Assembly (NCBI GenBank): GCA_030613045.1 | Contig: JAUWMS010000015.1 | Span: 1 to 13,436 of the forward strand | Length of the DNA: 13,436 nucleotides | Direction: 5' to 3' | From: Candidatus Latescibacterota bacterium | GTDB lineage: Bacteria; Latescibacterota; 4484-107 | In this document: one piece after another, positions 7,142 to 13,420 of the stretch | How the letters are laid out: each line of letters starts with the position of its first letter | Position numbering within the stretch: the first letter of the stretch is position 1 | Translations under genes and position numbers: made by a program | Notes under the pieces: generated by a model | Database searches by the model: none | Told to the model about the DNA's origin: nothing | Seen by the model: the letters and a program-made list of their open reading frames with translations, nothing else

Positions 7142-7535
7142 TTCTCAAACCGTGTAGATGCGTGATGAGATCCTTCGCGCTTTTGAAACGCTTTTCCTTT
7201 CCTTCCCCGATCTCTTTCTCGATTTCCCTTTCCTCCTTCTGCCACTCCTCCATCCACCAGCCTCTCTGACCGTAGGCGATTATCCCCGCTTCGGCAGCGG
7301 CGTTGACCTCTTCGAGCGTTAAGCCTTTCGAATGAAGAAGGTCTTCGTTGATCCCGGCGATCTTCTCCTTCGCCCTTTTAAGGATTTCACTGCTCCCTCT
7401 TATGGGCATCAGGAAAATCCCCTCTTGTCTCTCCTCGACTTCGAAATCGTCCCCTTCCCTAAAGCCAGACTTTTCCATCAGGCCCAAGGGCAGGAGGATC
7501 CGGAAGTGATCCCTGACTTTCTCGATTCGATACAT
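7131..7535 (-). CDS. AbrB/MazE-type antitoxin with long C-terminal extension
   Basis: The N-terminal 45 residues match a SpoVT/AbrB swapped-hairpin DNA-binding domain: YRIEKVRDHFRILLPLGLM, then FREGDDFEVEERQEGIFLMP. The remaining 90 residues, with LTLEEVNAAAEAGI and a strongly charged helix, are probably the toxin-neutralising part, longer than in typical MazE antitoxins. Together with the overlapping RelE/ParE-type toxin it forms a type II module that should repress its own promoter. A GTG at 7544 also opens the frame, but GGGG directly abuts it; the ATG at 7535 has AGGGGG about 8 bases upstream and fits better, giving 134 residues. The 62-bp gap to tsaE contains a hairpin, so the module may have its own promoter. 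Confidence 0.8.
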   Translation of the reverse strand: MYRIEKVRDHFRILLPLGLMEKSGFREGDDFEVEERQEGIFLMPIRGSSEILKRAKEKIAGINEDLLHSKGLTLEEVNAAAEAGIIAYGQRGWWMEEWQKEEREIEKEIGEGKEKRFKSAKDLITHLHGLRNGT

Positions 7536-7586
7536 GTTTCTCACCCCCTACCGAAATTTTCTGCCGCGCACTCCGTATCCTCCGTG

Positions 7587-7640
7587 CACGGTTCGTCTTA
7601 CTCTCCCCGAACCGTGAACGGAGCGGAGCGGAGTTCACGG
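7587..7640. repeat. Two mutually exclusive hairpins overlapping the tsaE stop codon
   Basis: Arms CACGGTTCG (7587-7595) and CGAACCGTG (7608-7616) form a perfect 9-bp stem around a 12-base loop containing the tsaE stop codon (7598-7600). A second perfect 8-bp stem, CCGTGAAC (7612-7619) with GTTCACGG (7633-7640), uses five of the same bases, so the two cannot form together. No T-run follows. It may be a palindromic repeat or a regulatory structure between tsaE and the toxin-antitoxin genes. Confidence 0.6.
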
Positions 7641-8089
7641 CAAAAGATATCCGTGATCACTTTCCCCGTCCGGTCCGAAAGAATGATTTCCCGCTTTTCC
7701 GCTCCGAGATATTTGAGATGCACCTCGACCGCATCCTCCGGCCACAGGGAATGCGCCCGCTCGGCCCACTCCACGAGGCAGACCCCGTCTCCATAGAAAT
7801 ACTCCTCGTATCCCAGATCGAACAACTCCTCCGCATCCCGAAGCCGATACAGATCGAAGTGATAGACCGGCAACCGGCCCTCGTATTCGTGAATGAGCAC
7901 AAAGCTCGGACTGGTCACGTATTCCTTGACACCCAACCCCCGACAGATCCCCTGCGCCAGACACGTTTTCCCGGATCCCAACTCCCCGATAAGCCCCACC
8001 ACCGTCCCCGGAACCAGGCACGCTCCCAATTCCACCCCCACCCGCTGCGTCTCCCCGGCCCCTCTTGTCTTCCAGATCATAGTTTTCAT
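7598..8089 (-). CDS. tsaE: tRNA threonylcarbamoyladenosine biosynthesis ATPase TsaE
   Basis: TsaE is the P-loop ATPase that works with TsaB, TsaC and TsaD to make the universal t6A modification at position 37 of ANN-decoding tRNAs. The 163-residue protein shows Walker A GELGSGKT (residues 35-42), TSPSF (59-63), HFDLYRL (77-83) and EWAER (107-111), all hallmarks of the family. The start at 8089 (MKTMIWKT) is chosen from the family N-terminus; no strong Shine-Dalgarno is visible and the frame is open to 8104. The last residues, about RSAPFTVRGE, are encoded within an inverted-repeat structure and may be a repeat-derived tail. It is downstream of porX. From memory, a tsaE-porX neighbourhood is also common in Bacteroidetes. 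Confidence 0.94.
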   Translation of the reverse strand: MKTMIWKTRGAGETQRVGVELGACLVPGTVVGLIGELGSGKTCLAQGICRGLGVKEYVTSPSFVLIHEYEGRLPVYHFDLYRLRDAEELFDLGYEEYFYGDGVCLVEWAERAHSLWPEDAVEVHLKYLGAEKREIILSDRTGKVITDIFCRELRSAPFTVRGE

Positions 8090-8116
8090 TCGCCACGAAG
8101 TCACAAAGGCAAACTA

Positions 8117-8182
8117 CAGGGACCAGGGGCCAGGGGTTAGGGGGCGGGGCCGCCCTGCTCCCTGACCCCTGCTCCCTGATTT
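8117..8182. repeat. Inverted heptamer arrays between porX and tsaE
   Basis: Left array: CAGGGAC, CAGGGGC, CAGGGGT, TAGGGGG, four consecutive 7-base units from 8117 to 8144. Right array: CTGCTCC, CTGACCC, CTGCTCC, CTGATTT from 8155 to 8182. The arrays are inversely oriented, and the left 26 bases pair with the right 26 with about five mismatches around a GC-rich loop, predicting a long stable hairpin. It begins 8 bases after the porX stop codon at 8191. It could end or insulate the porX transcript, although no classical T-tract follows. Confidence 0.8.
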
Positions 8183-8190
8183 CCGTTTTA

Positions 8191-9747
8191 CTATTTCCCC
8201 TTCATCACCACCACCGGCAGGATCATCTCTTCTAAAGAAATCCCTCCGTGCTGGAAGCTGTCCCGGTATTGACGCTCGTATTCGTGGAATTTGCTGGGAT
8301 ATACGAAATAGAAGTCCTCTTTGGCGATGATGAAGTTGGTGCTCATCCCCATACTGGGCAGTTTATACTCCGACGGGTCCCGGATGAGGAGGGCCTGTCT
8401 GCGGTCGCAATTGAGATTGCTGCCGTATTTGTACCGCAGATTCGTCGAGGTGCCGCGATTGCCCCGGGCGATGGTGGCTCGCGTGCCCAATACGCTTCCG
8501 TGATCCGTGGTGAGCACCACCACCGCGTCGGTTTCCGCCACCCGGCGAAGCATCTCGAACAGGCTGGAGTGCTTAAACCACGAAAGCGTCAGGGATCGGA
8601 AGGCTGCCTCGTTCGGAGCGATTTCCTGCAGAATGTCCGACTCGGACCGGCCGTGGGCCAGGATGTCAATAAAATTGAACACCACCGCGGTCAAGGGAAT
8701 AGAGGCAAAAGAATGAATTCTCCGGACCAGGCTGCGTCCCTCCGCTACGTCCAGCACCTTGCCATACCGGGTTTGCGAAACGGATTTCAGCCCCATCCGT
8801 TCCAATTGGAGGTCCATCAACTGGTGTTCGTGTCGGTTCAGGCTCCGGTCGTCATCCTGCCCCGATTGCCAGAGCTTTGGATACTGCTCCGCCAATTCGC
8901 TCGGGAAGAGACCGCTGAAAATGGCGTTTCGCGAGTACGGAGTGGCCGTGGGCAAGATGGAATAGTGATAGTCGCGCCGGATGGTGAAAAACTCCGCCAA
9001 CAGAGGCTCGATGGCCAGCCAGTGATCTAAGCGCAGACAATCCACCACGATAAAAAACACCTGTTTCCCGGCCGTTAGATGAGGAACCACGAATTCCGAC
9101 AGCACATCCACCGAAAGCGGTGGCGGATCTTCCTCTCTTAACCAACTCCGATACATGCGCTCGATGTAGATGCCGAATTCCAGATCGCACTCCTTGCGAT
9201 GATCCCGATGCATCTGCCGAAGTCCCGCATCCCGAAAGCGTTCGATTTCCAGGTCCCACTCGGACAGATGGCCGTGAATGTCTATCCAGTCTCGCCAGTG
9301 CAACGGCCCGGAGAGCAATGCCCGAATGCGGTTGAACTCGGAGACATAGTCCCGTCCGATGCGATCCTCCCGGATGTGCTTGGCGTCGAGGATGCGCTTG
9401 CATGTGGACAAGATCTGACTGGGATTGACCGGCTTGATCAAAAAATCGTCTATCCGCTGTCCGATGGCGTCCTCCATCAATTCTTCGGCTTCGCTCTTCG
9501 TGATCATAATCACGGGAATGTTGGGATTGATTTCGTGAAGTTCGGCCAACGTCGAAAGGCCGTCCCGCCCGGACATCATCTCATCCAACAGGATCACGTC
9601 GAAGGAGCGTTTCCGAACCAGCGCCACCGCATCGTCCCCATTGGAAACCGGAGTCACCTTATATCCTCGTTCGGACAGAAAAATAATGTGCGACTGCAAG
9701 AGATCAATTTCGTCATCTATCCAGAGGATGTCTCGTTCCATATCCAT
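8191..9747 (-). CDS. porX: PorX-like response regulator with C-terminal PglZ domain
   Basis: PorX in Bacteroidetes regulates type IX secretion; it couples a receiver domain to an alkaline-phosphatase-fold PglZ domain with phosphodiesterase activity on oligonucleotides. The 518-residue protein is full length. The receiver (residues 5-120) has the acidic pair Asp11/Asp12, phosphoacceptor Asp55 in ILLDEMM, Thr83 and Lys105. The PglZ domain (about 215-515) has VVDCLRLDHW (Asp236), Thr267 and Thr269, FIDILAHG (Asp361, His365), TTDHGS (Asp415, His416) and His500, probable metal ligands. The start at 9747 has GAGGAG 6 bases upstream. A kinase gene of matching type precedes it by 78 bp, so they are probably partners. 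Presence of type IX secretion here is inferred only; no other por or spr gene is in view. Confidence 0.9.
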   Translation of the reverse strand: MDMERDILWIDDEIDLLQSHIIFLSERGYKVTPVSNGDDAVALVRKRSFDVILLDEMMSGRDGLSTLAELHEINPNIPVIMITKSEAEELMEDAIGQRIDDFLIKPVNPSQILSTCKRILDAKHIREDRIGRDYVSEFNRIRALLSGPLHWRDWIDIHGHLSEWDLEIERFRDAGLRQMHRDHRKECDLEFGIYIERMYRSWLREEDPPPLSVDVLSEFVVPHLTAGKQVFFIVVDCLRLDHWLAIEPLLAEFFTIRRDYHYSILPTATPYSRNAIFSGLFPSELAEQYPKLWQSGQDDDRSLNRHEHQLMDLQLERMGLKSVSQTRYGKVLDVAEGRSLVRRIHSFASIPLTAVVFNFIDILAHGRSESDILQEIAPNEAAFRSLTLSWFKHSSLFEMLRRVAETDAVVVLTTDHGSVLGTRATIARGNRGTSTNLRYKYGSNLNCDRRQALLIRDPSEYKLPSMGMSTNFIIAKEDFYFVYPSKFHEYERQYRDSFQHGGISLEEMILPVVVMKGK

Positions 9748-9788
9748 ACCAAACTCCTCTTCCCATCTTCACCACCCCATTTGTTATT

Positions 9789-9830
9789 GGTGAGTGGTGA
9801 GTGGTGAGTGGTGCGCAATCACCACTCACC
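9789..9830. repeat. Heptamer array and hairpin over the kinase stop codon
   Basis: GGTGAGT is repeated three times and followed by GGTG (9789-9813). The last part, GGTGAGTGGTG (9803-9813), pairs perfectly over 11 bp with CACCACTCACC (9820-9830) around the 6-base loop CGCAAT. The kinase stop codon (9826-9828) lies inside the right arm. The array fills most of the short gap to porX and could influence read-through between the two genes. Confidence 0.8.
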
Positions 9831-11166
9831 CAGTCGGGACAGGTAAATCCACCACCATCGTCGTCCCCTCGCCCAAGATGCTTTCCTTCAAATAAACCTT
9901 TCCCCCGTGATATTCCTCCACAATCCGTTTCACGAAGGCGAGTCCCAGTCCCCAGCCGTAGTTCTTGGTGGTATAGCCGGGTCGGAAAATTTTTTTTCGC
10001 TCCTTCGACGATATGCCTCTCCCGTTATCCTTGAATTCGATGCGGACTTTACGGGTTTCCGCCCGGACTCGGATGCGGATTTCCGCGTCTCTGTTCGTGC
10101 GATCCATCGCGTCCATGGCGTTTTTCATGAGGTTTTCAAAGGCCCATCCCAAAAGCTCCCGGTTGACCGGCACTTCGGGGACCTCCTCGTACTCCTCAAA
10201 TATCCGGACGTCGCGCCCGAGTTGGGGAAGGCGATCTTTCATATAGGAGATGATCTCCGACACGATGGGCACGATGTTTTGGATTTTTAGTTCCGGCACC
10301 GATCCGATGAGGTTGAACCGGGAGGCCATGCGCGTCATCCGGTGCACGTCCTGCTCCATAGAGGCCAGGATGCGGTCGAATTTTCGAAAGCTCTCCCTGC
10401 GTTCCTGAGTCCACATCGGCTCTAACTCCGCCTTCATCAATTCCCGCCAGCCGAACAGGGCCGAGCGGGGGGTTCCCAATTGATGGGCGGTTTCTTTGGC
10501 CATCCCGACCCAGATGTAGCGCTGCTCGCTGTTTTTGATGTTTCGGAAGCCCAGGAAGCCGATAAAGAGAAACAACAGAATGGTCCCCATCTCGATGAGA
10601 GGCATCCATCGGAGCCGGTTGAGCGCGTAAGATTCGCCGTAATGCAGATAGCCGAACAGGCCTCCCATCCGGTCTATTTTGACCTTCACGTCCGGGGTCA
10701 ATCGGTCCAATCGGTCCACGGGAACCCGCAGGGGGATCGGATCGTTCCACCTATCCATCTTTCTTATTAGTTCCCGGAGGCGCGCCCTGGAATCGGAGGA
10801 GACATCTTCCAGTCCCACGCCGACGCCCTGCCATGCAACCAGGCTGTCGTCTATGGTCGTAATGATGACCGGATAGGTGGTTCTTTCGATCACTTCCTGA
10901 AAAATGAAGCTCAGATCGTCGTCGCTTGCCAGTTCCGAAGCCGCGTACGCATAAATTTTGGCATAGATGTCCGAAGTGATTTTTTCGTGATCTTTCAGTT
11001 GTCTCAGCACCAATTGCATATGAACGAGATAGATGAGAACCAGCAGTATGGCAACCACAAACAGGGATCCCTTGAACGTGGCACCCGCCTTGTACCGCCT
11101 TTTTTGAGGGGTGCCGTTGCGCTCTTTAGAGCGCTTCGACATCCGCTGGCGCATCCATTGCAGCAT
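9826..11166 (-). CDS. Membrane sensor histidine kinase, PorY-like, probable partner of PorX
   Basis: The protein (446 residues from 11166) begins with a very basic cytoplasmic stretch, then has a membrane segment at about residues 33-54, an extracytoplasmic sensor region (55-186), a second membrane segment (187-210) and a kinase core. The H-box is AKETAHQLGTPRSALFGW with His228; the N-box is ENLMKNAMDA (Asn345, Asn349), followed by DNGRGIS (Asp380) and the G2 box GWGLGLAFVKRI at about 404. The KETAHQLGTP...GW form of the H-box is, from memory, characteristic of Bacteroidetes PorY-like kinases. It should phosphorylate the adjacent PorX on Asp55. The frame extends to a TTG at 11226, but ATG at 11166 is preferred; it has only a weak GGCGGA upstream, so the exact start is uncertain. 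The H-box has Arg where Leu is usual after GTP. Confidence 0.88.
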   Translation of the reverse strand: MLQWMRQRMSKRSKERNGTPQKRRYKAGATFKGSLFVVAILLVLIYLVHMQLVLRQLKDHEKITSDIYAKIYAYAASELASDDDLSFIFQEVIERTTYPVIITTIDDSLVAWQGVGVGLEDVSSDSRARLRELIRKMDRWNDPIPLRVPVDRLDRLTPDVKVKIDRMGGLFGYLHYGESYALNRLRWMPLIEMGTILLFLFIGFLGFRNIKNSEQRYIWVGMAKETAHQLGTPRSALFGWRELMKAELEPMWTQERRESFRKFDRILASMEQDVHRMTRMASRFNLIGSVPELKIQNIVPIVSEIISYMKDRLPQLGRDVRIFEEYEEVPEVPVNRELLGWAFENLMKNAMDAMDRTNRDAEIRIRVRAETRKVRIEFKDNGRGISSKERKKIFRPGYTTKNYGWGLGLAFVKRIVEEYHGGKVYLKESILGEGTTMVVDLPVPTG

Positions 11167-11254
11167 GATTTTCCGCCTATTTTTTCCATTTGCGAATCGG
11201 CGCCTGACCGGAGCGGCAAATTTCAAAACCCAACCCGCCTCATCACCAAAACAG

Positions 11255-11285
11255 AACCCCTTGACATGCTTCCGCCAAAGGGGTT
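11255..11285. terminator. 8-bp hairpin in the gap upstream of the kinase
   Basis: AACCCCTT (11255-11262) pairs with AAGGGGTT (11278-11285) around a 15-base loop. A run of T follows on the plus strand (11284-11288); on the minus strand, where the genes lie, it is preceded by A residues and followed only by CTGTTTTGG. It lies about 75 bases downstream of the acidic protein gene and could be a weak terminator for it. The rest of the 195-bp gap shows no feature I can support. Confidence 0.35.
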
Positions 11286-11361
11286 TTTCTCATAGAGACA
11301 GCGATAACGAAACGGCCTTTGCAATAGACCCGAACCATGCCATATCCTTCTCCCTGCGGAC

Positions 11362-11913
11362 TTAACGATGCGATTCAAGTCGTTCGACAATGCAGGATTC
11401 GAGGGAAACCACCTGTTCTTCCAAAAGCCGTAGTTTCTCCAGGGCCATCCCGGGTACAGACGGGCACTCCCCCAACTCCGGGGGATCCGCTTCCCTCAGT
11501 GATTTTCGCTCAGGCGCTTCAGGTTTCCGCGTTTCCGCTTCTTCCAAAGGCTTCCGTTCGGTGGGTTCGGTTTCCGGGATGTTCACTTCCTCCGGAGATT
11601 CCCGCTCAGGAGCCTCTGTTTCCTGCGTTTCCTTCTTCTCGGATATCTCCCACGCGGAGGGGGGGGACTCCCGATCTTTTGTTTGTTCCAGAGCTTCAGG
11701 AGGAACCATCGAGGATTCCAACTCCGCGTCGCGCCGCTCCTCATCCAAATACGCAAACAACGCATCAAAGGAGTCCTCTTTCGGGGTCTGGCGGGCATCC
11801 TGTTCCCCGGTTAGAGCGCCCGCATCCTCGGATGTTTCCGATTCAGGCCGCGGTGCTTTTTTTTGGGACCTCAGGAAGCTCCAGAAGCCTTTTTTAGAAC
11901 GTTTCCTCGACAT
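11362..11913 (-). CDS. Hypothetical acidic, low-complexity protein
   Basis: I do not recognise this 183-residue protein. It starts with a basic segment (MSRKRSKKGFWSFLRSQKKA), followed by a long Glu/Pro-rich stretch that should be disordered (residues 22-150), and ends in a short amphipathic helix, ALEKLRLLEEQVVSLESCIVERL (157-179), probably a coiled coil. A degenerate repeat of about 32 residues (APERESPEEV at 101 and APERKSLREA at 133) is matched by a 96-bp DNA repeat, showing internal duplication. It lies downstream of two Roadblock genes, and without the intervening mobile element the gap from the Roadblock stop would be only about 15 bases. It was therefore probably cotranscribed with them and might be a linker or partner. 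AGGAG lies about 12 bases before the ATG. Confidence 0.65.
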   Translation of the reverse strand: MSRKRSKKGFWSFLRSQKKAPRPESETSEDAGALTGEQDARQTPKEDSFDALFAYLDEERRDAELESSMVPPEALEQTKDRESPPSAWEISEKKETQETEAPERESPEEVNIPETEPTERKPLEEAETRKPEAPERKSLREADPPELGECPSVPGMALEKLRLLEEQVVSLESCIVERLESHR

Positions 11914-11925
11914 GGTCGGTCGTTT

Positions 11926-11931
11926 CTCCTA
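11926..11931 (-). promoter_or_regulatory. Shine-Dalgarno of the acidic protein gene, partly made by the target duplication
   Basis: On the minus strand the sequence ATAGGAG precedes the ATG at 11913 by about 12 bases. Its ATAG is one copy of the 4-bp duplication flanking the 114-bp element; the other copy contains the TAG stop codon of the upstream Roadblock gene. Before insertion a single ATAG would have served as both stop codon and part of the AGGAG site. Confidence 0.55.
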
Positions 11932-12050
11932 TCCCGAATTATTCATACATCCGGGGTGTTACGCCCGGCCGTGGGCTTTGCTCAGAAGAAGAATCCTGAA
12001 GGGGAAATAGCAACTTTTTCCCTTCCGAAGTTATGAATAATTCGGGCTAT
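11929..12050. mobile_element. MITE-like element (114 bp) with 15-bp terminal inverted repeats and 4-bp target duplication
   Basis: The ends are perfectly inverted over 15 bp: CCCGAATTATTCATA at 11933-11947 and TATGAATAATTCGGG at 12032-12046. Similarity continues imperfectly inward for about 10 more bases. The element is flanked on both sides by CTAT (11929-11932 and 12047-12050), as expected for a 4-bp target site duplication. There is no room for a transposase, so it would move in trans. The interior contains GGTGTTACGCC (11955-11965), an 11-mer also present at the 3' end of hpf (1036-1046). I cannot assign the parent insertion sequence family with confidence. Confidence 0.75.
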
Positions 12051-12436
12051 GCAGCCCCGTCTTCTTCAACAGGTGCGACTCCCCCATAAGCTTTTGCAAG
12101 TTCAGCCTGTGCCTTCTGGATCCGGTGACGGAGCATGCCGATCTGAGCCTTCCCGTCGGCCACGACGAACAACAGCAATTCCGCGCTCACCCGATGCACC
12201 ACGATCAAGCCCCCCTCGAACTGGATCCACATCTGGACAAATTCCCGAATGTCCCGATAGGCTCCCAGACTTTCCGAAAGCCTCAAAGCGATCATGCTCG
12301 CCCGGGAAAATACGTCTTCGTCCTCCGGTTCGATGCGAATCCGATCCAGCACCGCTCCATCCGTGCGGATAATCGCAGCCGCCTTGACACCGCCCGCACT
12401 CGTAAGTTTTGACAACACCCCTCGTGATTCCGACAT
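12047..12436 (-). CDS. Roadblock/LC7 domain protein (first of the pair, downstream member)
   Basis: Roadblock/LC7 proteins are small alpha/beta regulators, often acting on MglA/Ras-like GTPases or as dimeric platforms in polarity, motility and signalling. This 129-residue protein shows the fold pattern: helix, then strands AAAIIRTDGAVL and a central helix (FSRASMIALRLSESLG), strands EFVQMWIQFEGGLIVVHRV and LLLFVVADGKAQIGMLRHRI, and a C-terminal helix. The start at 12436 is set by conservation; the Shine-Dalgarno (GGAG, 11 bases upstream) is modest. The stop TAG falls exactly in the target duplication of the mobile element. A second Roadblock gene lies 36 bp upstream, suggesting a heterodimer or duplicated pair. 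No GTPase gene is in view. Confidence 0.85.
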   Translation of the reverse strand: MSESRGVLSKLTSAGGVKAAAIIRTDGAVLDRIRIEPEDEDVFSRASMIALRLSESLGAYRDIREFVQMWIQFEGGLIVVHRVSAELLLFVVADGKAQIGMLRHRIQKAQAELAKAYGGVAPVEEDGAA

Positions 12437-12472
12437 TCCATTATCTCCATAAGCTTGAATTCGAACATAAAC

Positions 12473-12826
12473 TCAAAGCAGTTCCGCCAATTTCACCTTA
12501 TGCCGTTTCGCCGCATATCGGATCATTCCCAAATTGGCGTCCGCTCCGGCCACAATGACCAAAAAATAGTCGTCGGACAGGAATTCCAGCGCGGCCAATC
12601 CCTGCTCAAGCTGGATGGCCACCTGGACCACCTTCCCGGCATCCAACTGTTCCGCCAGCGATTCCGGCATCTTCAAAGCGTTTGAAGCAATGGCTCCGAT
12701 GGCATCCACGTCCCCGCCCAATCCCTCCGTCCGGCTCAAGACCAAGCCATCTCTGCCCACCACCATCGCTCCTATCGCCTCGGACGTCTCTACAAAAGCC
12801 GCCAATGCGTTTTCCATCGTATCCAT
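12473..12826 (-). CDS. Roadblock/LC7 domain protein (second of the pair, upstream member)
   Basis: This 117-residue protein matches Roadblock/LC7 better than its neighbour: helix (ENALAAFVETSEAI), strand GAMVVGRDGLVLSR, central helix (DAIGAIASNALKMPESLAEQ), strands KVVQVAIQLEQGLAALEFL and YFLVIVAGADANLGMIRYA, and a C-terminal helix. The frame is open up to 12976, but ATG at 12826 follows a strong AGGAGGA by 5 bases and begins at the domain; the upstream extension is repeat-derived sequence. It and the other Roadblock gene share low similarity, as in old duplicates. It is 225 bp downstream of a pilin-like gene, so an envelope or motility link is possible but only suggested by position. Confidence 0.88.
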   Translation of the reverse strand: MDTMENALAAFVETSEAIGAMVVGRDGLVLSRTEGLGGDVDAIGAIASNALKMPESLAEQLDAGKVVQVAIQLEQGLAALEFLSDDYFLVIVAGADANLGMIRYAAKRHKVKLAELL

Positions 12827-12900
12827 CCGAGTCCTCCTCTTTTTGTCACCGGTTCCGGGGATTACACAGCACAGCAAAGCCGCAAGCGAAGAATTGGCTG

Positions 12901-12926
12901 CAAAGGCACAGAGGAACAAAGGCACA
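12901..12926. repeat. Direct repeat of CAAAGGCACA upstream of the Roadblock pair
   Basis: CAAAGGCACA occurs at 12901-12910 and 12917-12926, separated by GAGGAA. A similar CACAAAGGCA lies at 8103-8112 near tsaE. The 225-bp gap 12827-13051 holds this repeat but no gene or clear promoter that I can support. Confidence 0.55.
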
Positions 12927-13051
12927 AAGAAAATCGAATCGGATTCCGAGGAGCCTACCAGGCGAAATCGGTTCAAGAAATTCCGCGGGCTTGTAGCACC
13001 AAGTGCAAGGTTTTAATCCGATTTCATCGGCTTTTCCCGCGCCGGGCGATG

Positions 13052-13420
13052 TCAGTCCGCCGTTTTGTGCGTCAACTGTTCCGTCTGATCTATCGTCCAC
13101 ACATCCGCGCCGCCATCTCCCTCCAAGTCCTCGCAAAAGGCCTTTGCCGTAAATGAAACGCTGTCCGCGGATGTGATCTCGTAGGTATATTTTGACTCCG
13201 GGGGAGCCTTGAATTCCAGGGTTCCCAAATCCGCTGTGTAGGTTCGGTGATGCTGCTTATACCACTGTACCGAAGTGTAAATTTGCCCGCGCCATCGTTT
13301 CGCCTCCGCCGTCGGATCCTTGGTGAATCGGGGCCGCAGAATAACGGCGATGATGCCTATGATCAGCAGCACGATCAGTACTTCGATCCACGTAACTCCC
13401 TGACGACCGCTTCTCGACAT
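13052..13420 (-). CDS. Type IV pilin-like / pseudopilin protein
   Basis: The 122-residue protein carries a class III prepilin signal: a short basic leader MSRSGRQG cleaved after Gly8, giving VTWIEVLIVLLIIGIIAVIL. Glu lies at the fifth mature position, followed by the usual hydrophobic N-terminal helix (residues 9-30). Mature position 1 is Val rather than Phe. The globular part contains EAKRWRGQIYTSVQWYKQHH and ends with DLEGDGGADVWTIDQ, a pattern like that in minor pilins and PilA-like proteins of deltaproteobacteria (from memory). It would be processed by a PilD peptidase and assembled in a type IV pilus or type II secretion pseudopilus. The start at 13420 has GGAGGAG 6 bases upstream; an ATG further upstream opens the same frame, but its ribosome-binding site would be outside the window. 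Partner pilus genes are not visible. Confidence 0.86.
   Translation of the reverse strand: MSRSGRQGVTWIEVLIVLLIIGIIAVILRPRFTKDPTAEAKRWRGQIYTSVQWYKQHHRTYTADLGTLEFKAPPESKYTYEITSADSVSFTAKAFCEDLEGDGGADVWTIDQTEQLTHKTAD

Noticed and set aside
8248..9030. Plus-strand frame of 260 residues
   Set aside because: It is antisense to the PglZ domain of PorX and has no start signal or recognisable domain.
8191..9747. PglZ domain as evidence for a BREX or other phage-defence locus
   Set aside because: The domain is fused to a receiver domain as in PorX and no BREX genes (methylase, BrxC-like ATPase, Lon-like protease) are nearby.
11259..11300. TTGACA near 11260 as a plus-strand promoter
   Set aside because: No matching -10 box follows at 16-18 bases and no plus-strand gene exists downstream.
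12827..12976. N-terminal extension of the upstream Roadblock protein with a signal-peptide-like hydrophobic stretch
   Set aside because: The stretch translates the CAAAGGCACA direct repeat and gap sequence; a strong AGGAGGA with good spacing places the start at 12826.
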